Source: Enterococcus sp. 4G2_DIV0659
GTDB lineage: Bacteria > Bacillota > Bacilli > Lactobacillales > Enterococcaceae
Direction: 5' to 3'
Assembly: GCF_002140715.2 (NCBI RefSeq)
Contig: NZ_NGLE02000001.1
Location: 62,001 to 126,000, forward strand
Length of the DNA stretch: 64,000 bases
The notes beneath the pieces were generated by a model that was not told the origin of the DNA, did no database searches, and saw only the letters and a program-made list of their open reading frames with translations. The first letter of the stretch is position 1; each line of letters opens with the position of its first letter. The translations under genes were made by a program, and so were the position numbers. Of the stretch, positions 8,634 to 18,523 are shown piece by piece.

Positions 8634-9557
8634 CTATTTTTCTAATAAATCAGATAAGTCATAGGGAGTGTTTTGGTACACCGCGTAATTTAACCAATTC
8701 GAAAATAACAATGATGCTGCCATATGCCAGCGTAATGGCGGTAATTGTTTACTATTGTTATTTGGAAAATAATTTTTAGGAAGTTTAGGATTGACTCCTT
8801 TTAGTTGATCCCGTTCAAATTCTTGTTGCAATGTTTCTCGATCATACTCTAAGTGACCCATTGCATAAAATGCTCGATTATTTTTATTACCAACTAAAAA
8901 AAGACCTGCTTCAGCGGATTCAGCTAAGACTTCTAATTCATCAATTTTGTCTATATCACTTCTTTTAATCGTCGTATATCGAGAATGAGGGGCAAAAAAC
9001 ACATCATCAAATCCTTTTAAAATGCTCCATGTTGGTGATAAAACATCATGAGAGTAAATTCCACTCAACTTTTGATTCAATAGATATTTATCAATATTAT
9101 GATGGAAAAAGAGCCCTGCTTGTGCTCCCCAGCAAATATGAAAAGTTGAAAAAACATGTGATGTACTCCAATGAAAAATTTCCTGAAGTTCTTCCCAATA
9201 ATCTACTTGCTCAAATGGTAACTGCTCAATCGGCGCTCCTGTGATAATTAATCCATCATAAAATTTGTGTTTGACCTCTTTAAAGCGATGATAAAAGCGG
9301 TCCAAATAGTCACTAGACGTATTTTTGGCTTCATGACTACTCATATGTAAAAAATCAACGTTGATTTGTAAAGGTGTATTGCTTAATAAACGTAATAATT
9401 GGACTTCTGTTTCAATTTTTTTAGGCATTAAATTTAAGATTAAAATTTCTAAAGGACGAATATCTTGATGCATTGCACGTTCTTCGTCCATTACAAAAAT
9501 TTTCTCTTTTTCTAATACTTTAATAGCTGGTAGTTCTTTTGGTACACGAATCGGCAT
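8634..9557 (-). CDS. metA: Homoserine O-acetyltransferase, MetA family
   Basis: First committed step of methionine synthesis from homoserine. The catalytic Cys is residue 142 in FHICWGAQAG, and the His/Glu partners lie in PHSRYT and GHLEYD. Residue 111, in TGAPIEQL, is Glu. In MetA proteins Glu111 goes with acetyl-CoA use and Gly111 with succinyl-CoA use, so this enzyme should be an acetyltransferase despite the succinyltransferase family name. The 307-residue length is normal. GAGGAGGAA precedes ATG 9557. It stands alone, and I see no SAM riboswitch or T-box in the 100 bases upstream. Confidence 0.95.
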   Translation of the reverse strand: MPIRVPKELPAIKVLEKEKIFVMDEERAMHQDIRPLEILILNLMPKKIETEVQLLRLLSNTPLQINVDFLHMSSHEAKNTSSDYLDRFYHRFKEVKHKFYDGLIITGAPIEQLPFEQVDYWEELQEIFHWSTSHVFSTFHICWGAQAGLFFHHNIDKYLLNQKLSGIYSHDVLSPTWSILKGFDDVFFAPHSRYTTIKRSDIDKIDELEVLAESAEAGLFLVGNKNNRAFYAMGHLEYDRETLQQEFERDQLKGVNPKLPKNYFPNNNSKQLPPLRWHMAASLLFSNWLNYAVYQNTPYDLSDLLEK

Positions 9558-9661
9558 GCATATTCCTCCTCATTTTCTTTGTATATTCTCATTTTACGAT
9601 AAAATGTCTCGGAAAGAAAGTTTCTTTCTTGAAAACCTTTAGATAAATCGGTTGAATAATG

Positions 9662-9702
9662 AAAAAAACATGAGACAGGAAAAACATCCTATCTCATGTT
9701 TC
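9662..9702 (-). terminator. Intrinsic terminator of the giant surface protein gene
   Basis: On the minus strand AACATGAGATAGGAT pairs with the complementary arm ending GTCTCATGTT, and seven T follow. It lies just after the stop at 9716. Confidence 0.85.
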
Positions 9703-9715
9703 TACTTATAGAAGG

Positions 9716-12700
9716 TTAACTAAGTGATTTATTCTTCTTCTTTTTATTTCTACGTTTCAAGGAGAATAGACCTAAGCCAGCAAGTAAGAATGAACCAAGT
9801 AACGCCCAATTGCTAACTATTTCACCATTATTAGGCAGATTTTTTTGCGTTCCGCCAAGTGAACTAGATTTTCCGTTGTTAGTTAAAAGACCATTACTTC
9901 CATTACCACCATTATTACTACCTGAGTCTGCTGGAATCACAAATTCAGTTGGAATGCTTCGATTTCCATTCGCATCAAAAGCAACTGCGGTATCTTTCTC
10001 ATTTGGCATTGCCATGCCTGCTGGAATTTTGACACTATAATTCCCTGAATCGTCAACTTCTCCTGTCGCTACCATTACTCCTGATGGGTTATAAATATTA
10101 ATTACATAATCAGGATCAGCCGTCCCATTTACTGTGTAGCCTGTTGTTGAGCTACCTGTTACGCTGTTTACTGTTGGCGGTTTAACAGATCTTGTATTAG
10201 GATCGTTTGGTAAGTTAAAGACAGCTGGAGCACTTTGATTATTGTTGCTATCTTTTGCAATTGCAGTTAATTGCTCATTAGGAACTGCTAATCCAATAGG
10301 AAGTGTGATCGTGAAACCACCATCCGCTGCTGCGATTGCTTGACCTAAAAGCTCGTTATCAGAGTTACGAATTTCTACTTTGTTTCCTGGTGTTGCTTTT
10401 CCAATTATTGTGTAACCAGTTAAAGAGCTACCTGTTACTTTGCTAATAGTTGGTGTTGCTACAATTACTGCAGGGTCCGCTGGTGTCATAAATAGCGTTG
10501 CAGTACTTGTATTACCTGCGCCATCTTTCGCTATAGCTTTTAATTGCTCTTTTTGAGTCGCTGAGCCGACTGGTATTGACACCATGTAATTGCCGCTGGC
10601 ATCTGCTACCACTGTGCCAATCACTGTACCACTGGTGTTGCGAATTTCTACTGTGTTACCTGCTGTAGCTTTACCATTTACCACATAACCGCTTGATGAA
10701 TTTCCTGTTACACTATCAACGGTTGGCGCTGTTACCACTACTGGATCTGCTGGTGTTGTAAATGGTGTTGCTGTACTTTGGTTTCCAGAAGGATCAGTCG
10801 CAACAGCTTTCAACTGTTCTACTGGCGTTGCTAAACCTGCTGGAATTGTTACTGTATAATTTCCACCAGCATCCGCTACCGCTGTACCGATCACTGTTCC
10901 ACCTGTGTTCTTGATTGAAACGGTATCACCAGGTGTTGCTGTTCCCGTTACTGTGTAGCCTGTCGCTGAAGTTCCTGTTACTCCTGTTACTGTTGGGGCT
11001 GGAACTACCACTGGATCTGCTGGCGTTGTGAATGGTGTGCCCGCACTTGTATTTCCTGCTCCATCAGTTGCTGTTGCTGTTAATTGTTCATTTGGCGTTG
11101 CTGAACCTACTGGGATAACTACTGTGTAGTTTCCACTTGGATCGGCTGTTGCTGTTCCTACTACTGTGCCACCTGAATTCTTAATTGTCACTACATCACC
11201 CGCTGGTGCTGTTCCCGTTACTGTATAACCTGTTGATGAATTTCCTGTTACGCTATCAACGGTTGGAGCAGTCACTACTACTGGATCTGCTGGTGTTGTA
11301 AATGGTGTTGCTGTACTTTGGTTTCCAGAAGGGTCAGTCGCAACAGCTTTCAACTGTTCCACTGGCGTTGCTAAACCTGCTGGAATTGTTACTGTATAAT
11401 TTCCACCAGCATCCGCTACCGCTGTACCGATCACTGTTCCACCTGTGTTCTTGATTGAAACGGTATCACCAGGTGTTGCTGTTCCCGTTACTGTGTAGCC
11501 TGTCGCTGAATTTCCTGTTACTCCTGTTACTGTTGGGGCTGGAACTACCACTGGATCTGCTGGTGTTGTGAACGGTGTACCCGCACTTGTGTTTCCTGCT
11601 CCATCAGTTGCTGTTGCTGTTAATTGTTCATTTGGCGTTGCTGAACCTACTGGGATAACTACTGTGTAGTTTCCACTTGGATCGGCTGTTGCTGTTCCTA
11701 CTACTGTGCCACCTGAATTCTTAATTGTCACTACATCACCCGCTGGTGCTGTTCCCGTTACTGTATAACCTGTTGATGAATTTCCTGTTACGCTATCAAC
11801 GGTTGGAGCAGTCACTACTACTGGATCTGCTGGTGTTGTAAATGGTGTTGCTGTACTTTGGTTTCCAGAAGGGTCAGTCGCAACAGCTTTCAACTGTTCC
11901 ACTGGCGTTGCTAAACCTGCTGGAATTGTTACTGTATAATTTCCACCAGCATCCGCTACCGCTGTACCGATCACTGTTCCACCTGTGTTCTTGATTGAAA
12001 CGGTATCACCAGGTGTTGCTGTTCCCGTTACTGTGTAGCCTGTCGCTGAAGTTCCTGTTACTCCTGTTACTGTTGGGGCTGGAACTACCACTGGATCTGC
12101 TGGTGTTGTGAACGGTGTACCCGCACTTGTGTTTCCTGCTCCATCAGTTGCAGTTGCTGTTAATTGTTCATTCGGTGTTGCTGAACCTACTGGGATAACT
12201 ACTGTGTAGTTTCCACTTGGATCGGCTGTTGCTGTTCCTACTACTGTGCCACCTGAATTCTTAATTGTCACTACATCACCCGCTGGTGCTGTTCCCGTTA
12301 CTGTATAACCTGTTGATGAATTTCCTGTTACGCTATCAACGGTTGGAGCAGTCACTACTACTGGATCTGCTGGTGTTGTAAATGGTGTTGCTGTACTTTG
12401 GTTTCCAGAAGGGTCAGTCGCAACAGCTTTCAACTGTTCTACTGGCGTTGCTAAACCTGCTGGAATTGTTACTGTATAATTTCCACCAGCATCCGCTACC
12501 GCTGTACCGATCACTGTTCCACCTGTGTTCTTGATTGAAACGGTATCACCAGGTGTTGCTGTTCCCGTTACTGTGTAGCCTGTCGCTGAATTTCCTGTTA
12601 CTCCTGTTACTGTTGGGGCTGGAACTACCACTGGATCTGCTGGTGTTGTGAACGGTGTACCCGCACTTGTGTTTCCTGCTCCATCAGTTGCTGTTGCTGT

Positions 12701-15700
12701 TAATTGTTCATTTGGCGTTGCTGAACCTACTGGGATAACTACTGTGTAGTTTCCACTTGGATCGGCTGTTGCTGTTCCTACTACTGTGCCACCTGAATTC
12801 TTAATTGTCACTACATCACCCGCTGGTGCTGTTCCCGTTACTGTATAACCTGTTGATGAATTTCCTGTTACGCTATCAACGGTTGGAGCAGTCACTATTA
12901 CTGGATCTGCTGGTGTTGTAAATGGTGTTGCTGTACTTTGGTTTCCAGAAGGGTCAGTCGCAACAGCTTTCAACTGTTCCACTGGCGTTGCTAAACCTGC
13001 TGGAATTGTTACTGTATAATTTCCACCAGCATCCGCTACCGCTGTACCGATCACTGTTCCACCTGTGTTCTTGATTGAAACGGTATCACCAGGTGTTGCT
13101 GTTCCCGTTACTGTGTAGCCTGTCGCTGAAGTTCCTGTTACTCCTGTTACTGTTGGGGCTGGAACTACCACTGGATCTGCTGGTGTTGTGAACGGTGTAC
13201 CCGCACTTGTGTTTCCTGCTCCATCAGTTGCTGTTGCTGTTAATTGTTCATTTGGCGTTGCTGAACCTACTGGGATAACTACTGTGTAGTTTCCACTTGG
13301 ATCGGCTGTTGCTGTTCCTACTACTGTGCCACCTGAATTCTTAATTGTCACTACATCACCCGCTGGTGCTGTTCCCGTTACTGTATAACCTGTTGATGAA
13401 TTTCCTGTTACGCTATCAACGGTTGGAGCAGTCACTACTACTGGATCTGCTGGTGTTGTAAATGGTGTTGCTGTACTTTGGTTTCCAGAAGGGTCAGTCG
13501 CAACAGCTTTCAACTGTTCCACTGGCGTTGCTAAACCTGCTGGAATTGTTACTGTATAATTTCCACCAGCATCCGCTACCGCTGTACCGATCACTGTTCC
13601 ACCTGTGTTCTTGATTGAAACGGTATCACCAGGTGTTGCTGTTCCCGTTACTGTGTAGCCTGTCGCTGAATTTCCTGTTACTCCTGTTACTGTTGGGGCT
13701 GGAACTACCACTGGATCTGCTGGTGTTGTGAACGGTGTACCCGCACTTGTGTTTCCTGCTCCATCAGTTGCTGTTGCTGTTAATTGTTCATTTGGCGTTG
13801 CTGAACCTACTGGGATAACTACTGTGTAGTTTCCACTTGGATCGGCTGTTGCTGTTCCTACTACTGTGCCACCTGAATTCTTAATTGTCACTACATCACC
13901 CGCTGGTGCTGTTCCCGTTACTGTATAACCTGTTGATGAATTTCCTGTTACGCTATCAACGGTTGGAGCAGTCACTACTACTGGATCTGCTGGTGTTGTA
14001 AATGGTGTTGCTGTACTTTGGTTTCCAGAAGGGTCAGTCGCAACAGCTTTCAACTGTTCCACTGGCGTTGCTAAACCTGCTGGAATTGTTACTGTATAAT
14101 TTCCACCAGCATCCGCTACCGCTGTACCGATCACTGTTCCACCTGTGTTCTTGATTGAAACGGTATCACCAGGTGTTGCTGTTCCCGTTACTGTGTAGCC
14201 TGTCGCTGAAGTTCCTGTTACTCCTGTTACTGTTGGGGCTGGAACTACCACTGGATCTGCTGGTGTTGTGAACGGTGTACCCGCACTTGTGTTTCCTGCT
14301 CCATCAGTTGCAGTTGCTGTTAATTGTTCATTCGGTGTTGCTGAACCTACTGGGATAACTACTGTGTAGTTTCCACTTGGATCGGCTGTTGCTGTTCCTA
14401 CTACTGTGCCACCTGAATTCTTAATTGTCACTACATCACCCGCTGGTGCTGTTCCCGTTACTGTATAACCTGTTGATGAATTTCCTGTTACGCTATCAAC
14501 GGTTGGAGCAGTCACTACTACTGGATCTGCTGGTGTTGTAAATGGTGTTGCTGTACTTTGGTTTCCAGAAGGGTCAGTCGCAACAGCTTTCAACTGTTCT
14601 ACTGGCGTTGCTAAACCTGCTGGAATTGTTACTGTATAATTTCCACCAGCATCCGCTACCGCTGTACCGATCACTGTTCCACCTGTGTTCTTGATTGAAA
14701 CGGTATCACCAGGTGTTGCTGTTCCCGTTACTGTGTAGCCTGTCGCTGAATTTCCTGTTACTCCTGTTACTGTTGGGGCTGGAACTACCACTGGATCTGC
14801 TGGTGTTGTGAACGGTGTACCCGCACTTGTGTTTCCTGCTCCATCAGTTGCTGTTGCTGTTAATTGTTCATTTGGCGTTGCTGAACCTACTGGGATAACT
14901 ACTGTGTAGTTTCCACTTGGATCGGCTGTTGCTGTTCCTACTACTGTGCCACCTGAATTCTTAATTGTCACTACATCACCCGCTGGTGCTGTTCCCGTTA
15001 CTGTATAACCTGTTGATGAATTTCCTGTTACGCTATCAACGGTTGGAGCAGTCACTATTACTGGATCTGCTGGTGTTGTAAATGGTGTTGCTGTACTTTG
15101 GTTTCCAGAAGGGTCAGTCGCAACAGCTTTCAACTGTTCCACTGGCGTTGCTAAACCTGCTGGAATTGTTACTGTATAATTTCCACCAGCATCCGCTACC
15201 GCTGTACCGATCACTGTTCCACCTGTGTTCTTGATTGAAACGGTATCACCAGGTGTTGCTGTTCCCGTTACTGTGTAGCCTGTCGCTGAAGTTCCTGTTA
15301 CTCCTGTTACTGTTGGGGCTGGAACTACCACTGGATCTGCTGGTGTTGTGAACGGTGTACCCGCACTTGTGTTTCCTGCTCCATCAGTTGCTGTTGCTGT
15401 TAATTGTTCATTTGGCGTTGCTGAACCTACTGGGATAACTACTGTGTAGTTTCCACTTGGATCGGCTGTTGCTGTTCCTACTACTGTGCCACCTGAATTC
15501 TTAATTGTCACTACATCACCCGCTGGTGCTGTTCCCGTTACTGTATAACCTGTTGATGAATTTCCTGTTACGCTATCAACGGTTGGAGCAGTCACTATTA
15601 CTGGATCTGCTGGTGTTGTAAATGGTGTTGCTGTACTTTGGTTTCCAGAAGGGTCAGTCGCAACAGCTTTCAACTGTTCCACTGGCGTTGCTAAACCTGC

Positions 15701-18523
15701 TGGAATTGTTACTGTATAATTTCCACCAGCATCCGCTACCGCTGTACCGATCACTGTTCCACCTGTGTTCTTGATTGAAACGGTATCACCAGGTGTTGCT
15801 GTTCCCGTTACTGTGTAGCCTGTCGCTGAAGTTCCTGTTACTCCTGTTACTGTTGGGGCTGGAACTACCACTGGATCTGCTGGTGTTGTGAACGGTGTAC
15901 CCGCACTTGTGTTTCCTGCTCCATCAGTTGCTGTTGCTGTTAATTGTTCATTTGGCGTTGCTGAACCTACTGGGATAACTACTGTGTAGTTTCCACTTGG
16001 ATCGGCTGTTGCTGTTCCTACTACTGTGCCACCTGAATTTTTAATTGTCACTACATCACCCGCTGGTGCTGTTCCCGTTACTGTATAACCTGTTGATGAA
16101 TTTCCTGTTACGCTATCAACGGTTGGAGCAGTCACTACTACTGGATCTGCTGGTGTTGTAAATGGTGTTGCTGTACTTTGGTTTCCAGAAGGGTCAGTCG
16201 CAACAGCTTTCAACTGTTCCACTGGCGTTGCTAAACCTGCTGGAATTGTTACTGTATAATTTCCACCAGCATCCGCTACCGCTGTACCGATCACTGTTCC
16301 ACCTGTGTTCTTGATTGAAACGGTATCACCAGGTGTTGCTGTTCCCGTTACTGTGTAGCCTGTCGCTGAAGTTCCTGTTACTCCTGTTACTGTTGGGGCT
16401 GGAACTACCACTGGATCTGCTGGCGTTGTGAATGAAGTTCCTGCACTTGTATTGCCTGCTCCGTCAGTTGCAGTTGCTGTTAATTGTTCATTCGGTGTTG
16501 CTGAACCTACTGGGATAACTACTGTGTAGTTTCCACTTGGATCGGCTGTTGCTGTTCCTACTACTGTGCCACCTGAATTCTTAATTGTCACTACATCACC
16601 AGGTGTTGCTGTTCCCGTTACTGTATAACCTGTTGATGAATTTCCTGTTACGCTATCAACGGTTGGGGCAGTCACTACTACTGGATCTGCTGGTGTCGTA
16701 AATGGTGTTGGTGTACTTTCTGAAGTACCATCGGTAGCTACGGCATTTAATGATTCACTAGCTGTCGCTTGTCCTTGAGGAATTGTAATCGTAAAATTGC
16801 CACTTCCATCTGCTACTCCTGTACCAATTACTGTCCCACCTGAGTTACGAATTTCTACTGTATTTCCAGCCGTCGCAGTACCTGTTACTGTATAGCCAGT
16901 AGTTGAAGTTCCTGTTGTGTTTGTAACTACTGGTGGTGCTATTACTGCTGCATCTGCTGGTGTTGTGAATGGTGTAGGTATACTTTCGTTAGCGCCAGAT
17001 TTCGCTACAGCATTTAATGATTCGCTAGCTGTTGCTTGTCCTTGAGGAATTGTAATCGTAAAATTGCCACTTCCATCTGCTACTCCTGTACCAATTACTG
17101 TCCCACCTGAGTTACGAATTTCTACTGTATTTCCAGCCGTCGCAGTACCTGTTACTGTATAGCCAGTAGTTGAAGTTCCTGTTGTGTTTGTAACTACTGG
17201 TGGTGCTATTACTGCTGCATCTGCTGGTGTTGTGAATGGTGTAGGTATACTTTCGTTAGCGCCAGACTTCGCTACAGCATTTAATGATTCGCTAGCTGTT
17301 GCTTGTCCTTGAGGAATTGTAATTGTGAAATTACCACTTCCATCCGCTACTGCTGTACCAAGCACTGTTCCACTCGCATTACGAATTTCTACTGTATTTC
17401 CAGCTGTTGCGGTACCCGTTACTGTGTATCCAGTAGTTGAATTTCCTGATGTGCCCGTGACTACTGGTGGTGCTACTACTACTGCTGTGCCAGAATAATA
17501 AATATTTGAAACACCGTTAGCAGTGTTGATTAAACCTACATCAATAACATCTGCTTTAACAACAGTACCAACAAATTTAGCATCTAAGTTTTGAGATAGG
17601 CTTGTAGGACTAACAACGGTTGTTGGAATTGTAACGGTTGTTGATCCTAGAACTGAAGCATCTGCTAATTGATTAACACCTGCGCCACCAAGACCTACTA
17701 ATGGTAAGGCTAGATTTATTGCTGTATCTACAGCTCCTTTAACAGGCAATAAGGCAGCATTGATAGTCCCAGCTATGATATTAGTAGGAAGACTAGTACC
17801 TGAAGCTTGTAAAGCGTCAACAGCGGCTTTCAAATCTTGTAAAAGAGAAGAAACATTCTGCGCTAAAACTAAGCCTAGTCCATCATCTATATTTGCTTGG
17901 ATATATGAACCATCTGCTGAAAGTGTTGCTGTAGAAGTAAACTGTGCACTACCAAAATTTTGAAGATTATTTAAAGCATCTATCTTTTGATTAACGGTGG
18001 TTAGGTTTAAATTTACACCGGTTAAACTACCTAATGAACCACCAACAATATTGGTTAAAAGAGTTGATAAATCGTTGACCGCATTCAAAGTTCCTGTTAA
18101 GAATGTTAAATCAGAAACAGTCAACGTAACATTTGTATCAATTTGCGCTGCTCCATTTGGAGAAACACGCCCGTTTAATTCATTCGGAATAGCCAAAACT
18201 GCTTGTTTTGTTCCACTTGTGATAACAGATCCACCAATTAACTCACTTCCAGAAATTGTAAAATCAACATTTTGGGAGGAGCCATCAGCAGCCCAACGAT
18301 TTGCAGTAGTAGTTCCACTGTTATTTGAACTGGTAATATTAGATAAGATTTCTGCATCTAATATTGCCGCAGAAGCTGTAATTCCTCCTGGTAAGTAAAA
18401 TGACAATGGAGCAGTTAATGGTGCTATAACTAAACTACTTGTCAACACTAATGATAATGCACGGTATTTATTTTGTTTTTTTGATTTATTGATTTTTTTC
18501 TTTTTTTGCTTATCATTTTTCAT
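9716..18523 (-). CDS. Giant wall-anchored surface protein with 28 Ig-like repeats
   Basis: 2935 residues. A Lys-rich N-terminus and hydrophobic core make a signal peptide ending near TASAA (residue 53). A non-repetitive region of about 290 residues, rich in Leu, Asn and Thr, follows and may be the adhesive head; I do not recognise its family. Then come 28 modules of about 90 residues with the pattern TGYTVTGTATPGDTV...GNYTVTIP...TPFTTPADPVV, typical of bacterial Ig-like domains. Three divergent modules come first, then 22 near-identical A/B modules, then three divergent ones. The C-terminus is a cell-wall sorting signal: LPNNGE, a hydrophobic helix, then KRRNKKKK. LPNNG departs from canonical LPXTG. 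Likely an adhesin or stalk protein. AGAGGGGG precedes ATG 18523. Confidence 0.9.
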   Translation of the reverse strand: MKNDKQKKKKINKSKKQNKYRALSLVLTSSLVIAPLTAPLSFYLPGGITASAAILDAEILSNITSSNNSGTTTANRWAADGSSQNVDFTISGSELIGGSVITSGTKQAVLAIPNELNGRVSPNGAAQIDTNVTLTVSDLTFLTGTLNAVNDLSTLLTNIVGGSLGSLTGVNLNLTTVNQKIDALNNLQNFGSAQFTSTATLSADGSYIQANIDDGLGLVLAQNVSSLLQDLKAAVDALQASGTSLPTNIIAGTINAALLPVKGAVDTAINLALPLVGLGGAGVNQLADASVLGSTTVTIPTTVVSPTSLSQNLDAKFVGTVVKADVIDVGLINTANGVSNIYYSGTAVVVAPPVVTGTSGNSTTGYTVTGTATAGNTVEIRNASGTVLGTAVADGSGNFTITIPQGQATASESLNAVAKSGANESIPTPFTTPADAAVIAPPVVTNTTGTSTTGYTVTGTATAGNTVEIRNSGGTVIGTGVADGSGNFTITIPQGQATASESLNAVAKSGANESIPTPFTTPADAAVIAPPVVTNTTGTSTTGYTVTGTATAGNTVEIRNSGGTVIGTGVADGSGNFTITIPQGQATASESLNAVATDGTSESTPTPFTTPADPVVVTAPTVDSVTGNSSTGYTVTGTATPGDVVTIKNSGGTVVGTATADPSGNYTVVIPVGSATPNEQLTATATDGAGNTSAGTSFTTPADPVVVPAPTVTGVTGTSATGYTVTGTATPGDTVSIKNTGGTVIGTAVADAGGNYTVTIPAGLATPVEQLKAVATDPSGNQSTATPFTTPADPVVVTAPTVDSVTGNSSTGYTVTGTAPAGDVVTIKNSGGTVVGTATADPSGNYTVVIPVGSATPNEQLTATATDGAGNTSAGTPFTTPADPVVVPAPTVTGVTGTSATGYTVTGTATPGDTVSIKNTGGTVIGTAVADAGGNYTVTIPAGLATPVEQLKAVATDPSGNQSTATPFTTPADPVIVTAPTVDSVTGNSSTGYTVTGTAPAGDVVTIKNSGGTVVGTATADPSGNYTVVIPVGSATPNEQLTATATDGAGNTSAGTPFTTPADPVVVPAPTVTGVTGTSATGYTVTGTATPGDTVSIKNTGGTVIGTAVADAGGNYTVTIPAGLATPVEQLKAVATDPSGNQSTATPFTTPADPVIVTAPTVDSVTGNSSTGYTVTGTAPAGDVVTIKNSGGTVVGTATADPSGNYTVVIPVGSATPNEQLTATATDGAGNTSAGTPFTTPADPVVVPAPTVTGVTGNSATGYTVTGTATPGDTVSIKNTGGTVIGTAVADAGGNYTVTIPAGLATPVEQLKAVATDPSGNQSTATPFTTPADPVVVTAPTVDSVTGNSSTGYTVTGTAPAGDVVTIKNSGGTVVGTATADPSGNYTVVIPVGSATPNEQLTATATDGAGNTSAGTPFTTPADPVVVPAPTVTGVTGTSATGYTVTGTATPGDTVSIKNTGGTVIGTAVADAGGNYTVTIPAGLATPVEQLKAVATDPSGNQSTATPFTTPADPVVVTAPTVDSVTGNSSTGYTVTGTAPAGDVVTIKNSGGTVVGTATADPSGNYTVVIPVGSATPNEQLTATATDGAGNTSAGTPFTTPADPVVVPAPTVTGVTGNSATGYTVTGTATPGDTVSIKNTGGTVIGTAVADAGGNYTVTIPAGLATPVEQLKAVATDPSGNQSTATPFTTPADPVVVTAPTVDSVTGNSSTGYTVTGTAPAGDVVTIKNSGGTVVGTATADPSGNYTVVIPVGSATPNEQLTATATDGAGNTSAGTPFTTPADPVVVPAPTVTGVTGTSATGYTVTGTATPGDTVSIKNTGGTVIGTAVADAGGNYTVTIPAGLATPVEQLKAVATDPSGNQSTATPFTTPADPVIVTAPTVDSVTGNSSTGYTVTGTAPAGDVVTIKNSGGTVVGTATADPSGNYTVVIPVGSATPNEQLTATATDGAGNTSAGTPFTTPADPVVVPAPTVTGVTGNSATGYTVTGTATPGDTVSIKNTGGTVIGTAVADAGGNYTVTIPAGLATPVEQLKAVATDPSGNQSTATPFTTPADPVVVTAPTVDSVTGNSSTGYTVTGTAPAGDVVTIKNSGGTVVGTATADPSGNYTVVIPVGSATPNEQLTATATDGAGNTSAGTPFTTPADPVVVPAPTVTGVTGTSATGYTVTGTATPGDTVSIKNTGGTVIGTAVADAGGNYTVTIPAGLATPVEQLKAVATDPSGNQSTATPFTTPADPVVVTAPTVDSVTGNSSTGYTVTGTAPAGDVVTIKNSGGTVVGTATADPSGNYTVVIPVGSATPNEQLTATATDGAGNTSAGTPFTTPADPVVVPAPTVTGVTGNSATGYTVTGTATPGDTVSIKNTGGTVIGTAVADAGGNYTVTIPAGLATPVEQLKAVATDPSGNQSTATPFTTPADPVVVTAPTVDSVTGNSSTGYTVTGTAPAGDVVTIKNSGGTVVGTATADPSGNYTVVIPVGSATPNEQLTATATDGAGNTSAGTPFTTPADPVVVPAPTVTGVTGTSATGYTVTGTATPGDTVSIKNTGGTVIGTAVADAGGNYTVTIPAGLATPVEQLKAVATDPSGNQSTATPFTTPADPVVVTAPTVDSVTGNSSSGYVVNGKATAGNTVEIRNTSGTVIGTVVADASGNYMVSIPVGSATQKEQLKAIAKDGAGNTSTATLFMTPADPAVIVATPTISKVTGSSLTGYTIIGKATPGNKVEIRNSDNELLGQAIAAADGGFTITLPIGLAVPNEQLTAIAKDSNNNQSAPAVFNLPNDPNTRSVKPPTVNSVTGSSTTGYTVNGTADPDYVINIYNPSGVMVATGEVDDSGNYSVKIPAGMAMPNEKDTAVAFDANGNRSIPTEFVIPADSGSNNGGNGSNGLLTNNGKSSSLGGTQKNLPNNGEIVSNWALLGSFLLAGLGLFSLKRRNKKKKNKSLS
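10740..16679 (-). repeat. 540-bp tandem repeat array, 11 copies
   Basis: The sequence repeats with an exact period of 540 bases. Each unit encodes one A module (TAPTVDSVTGNSSTGYTV) and one B module (PAPTVTGVTG then TSATGYTV or NSATGYTV). Copies differ at only a few positions. The B-module Thr/Asn difference alternates over most of the array, giving a 1080-base period. Several rare variants recur exactly 2160 bases apart. No indels disturb the frame. The array is probably variable in length between strains and hard to assemble correctly. Confidence 0.95.

Noticed and set aside
9558..9661. SAM riboswitch or methionine T-box before metA
   Set aside because: The interval is about 100 bases, shows no characteristic conserved blocks and has no terminator hairpin in the metA direction.
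10740..16679. Regular spacing that could be taken for a CRISPR array or a satellite
   Set aside because: The period is an exact multiple of three (540), the frame stays open through all copies and the units encode Ig-like modules. It is a coding repeat.
17997..18398. 133-codon open frame on the plus strand opposite the surface gene
   Set aside because: It lies antisense to a well supported gene with signal peptide, and is a by-product of the codon use there. No ribosome site.
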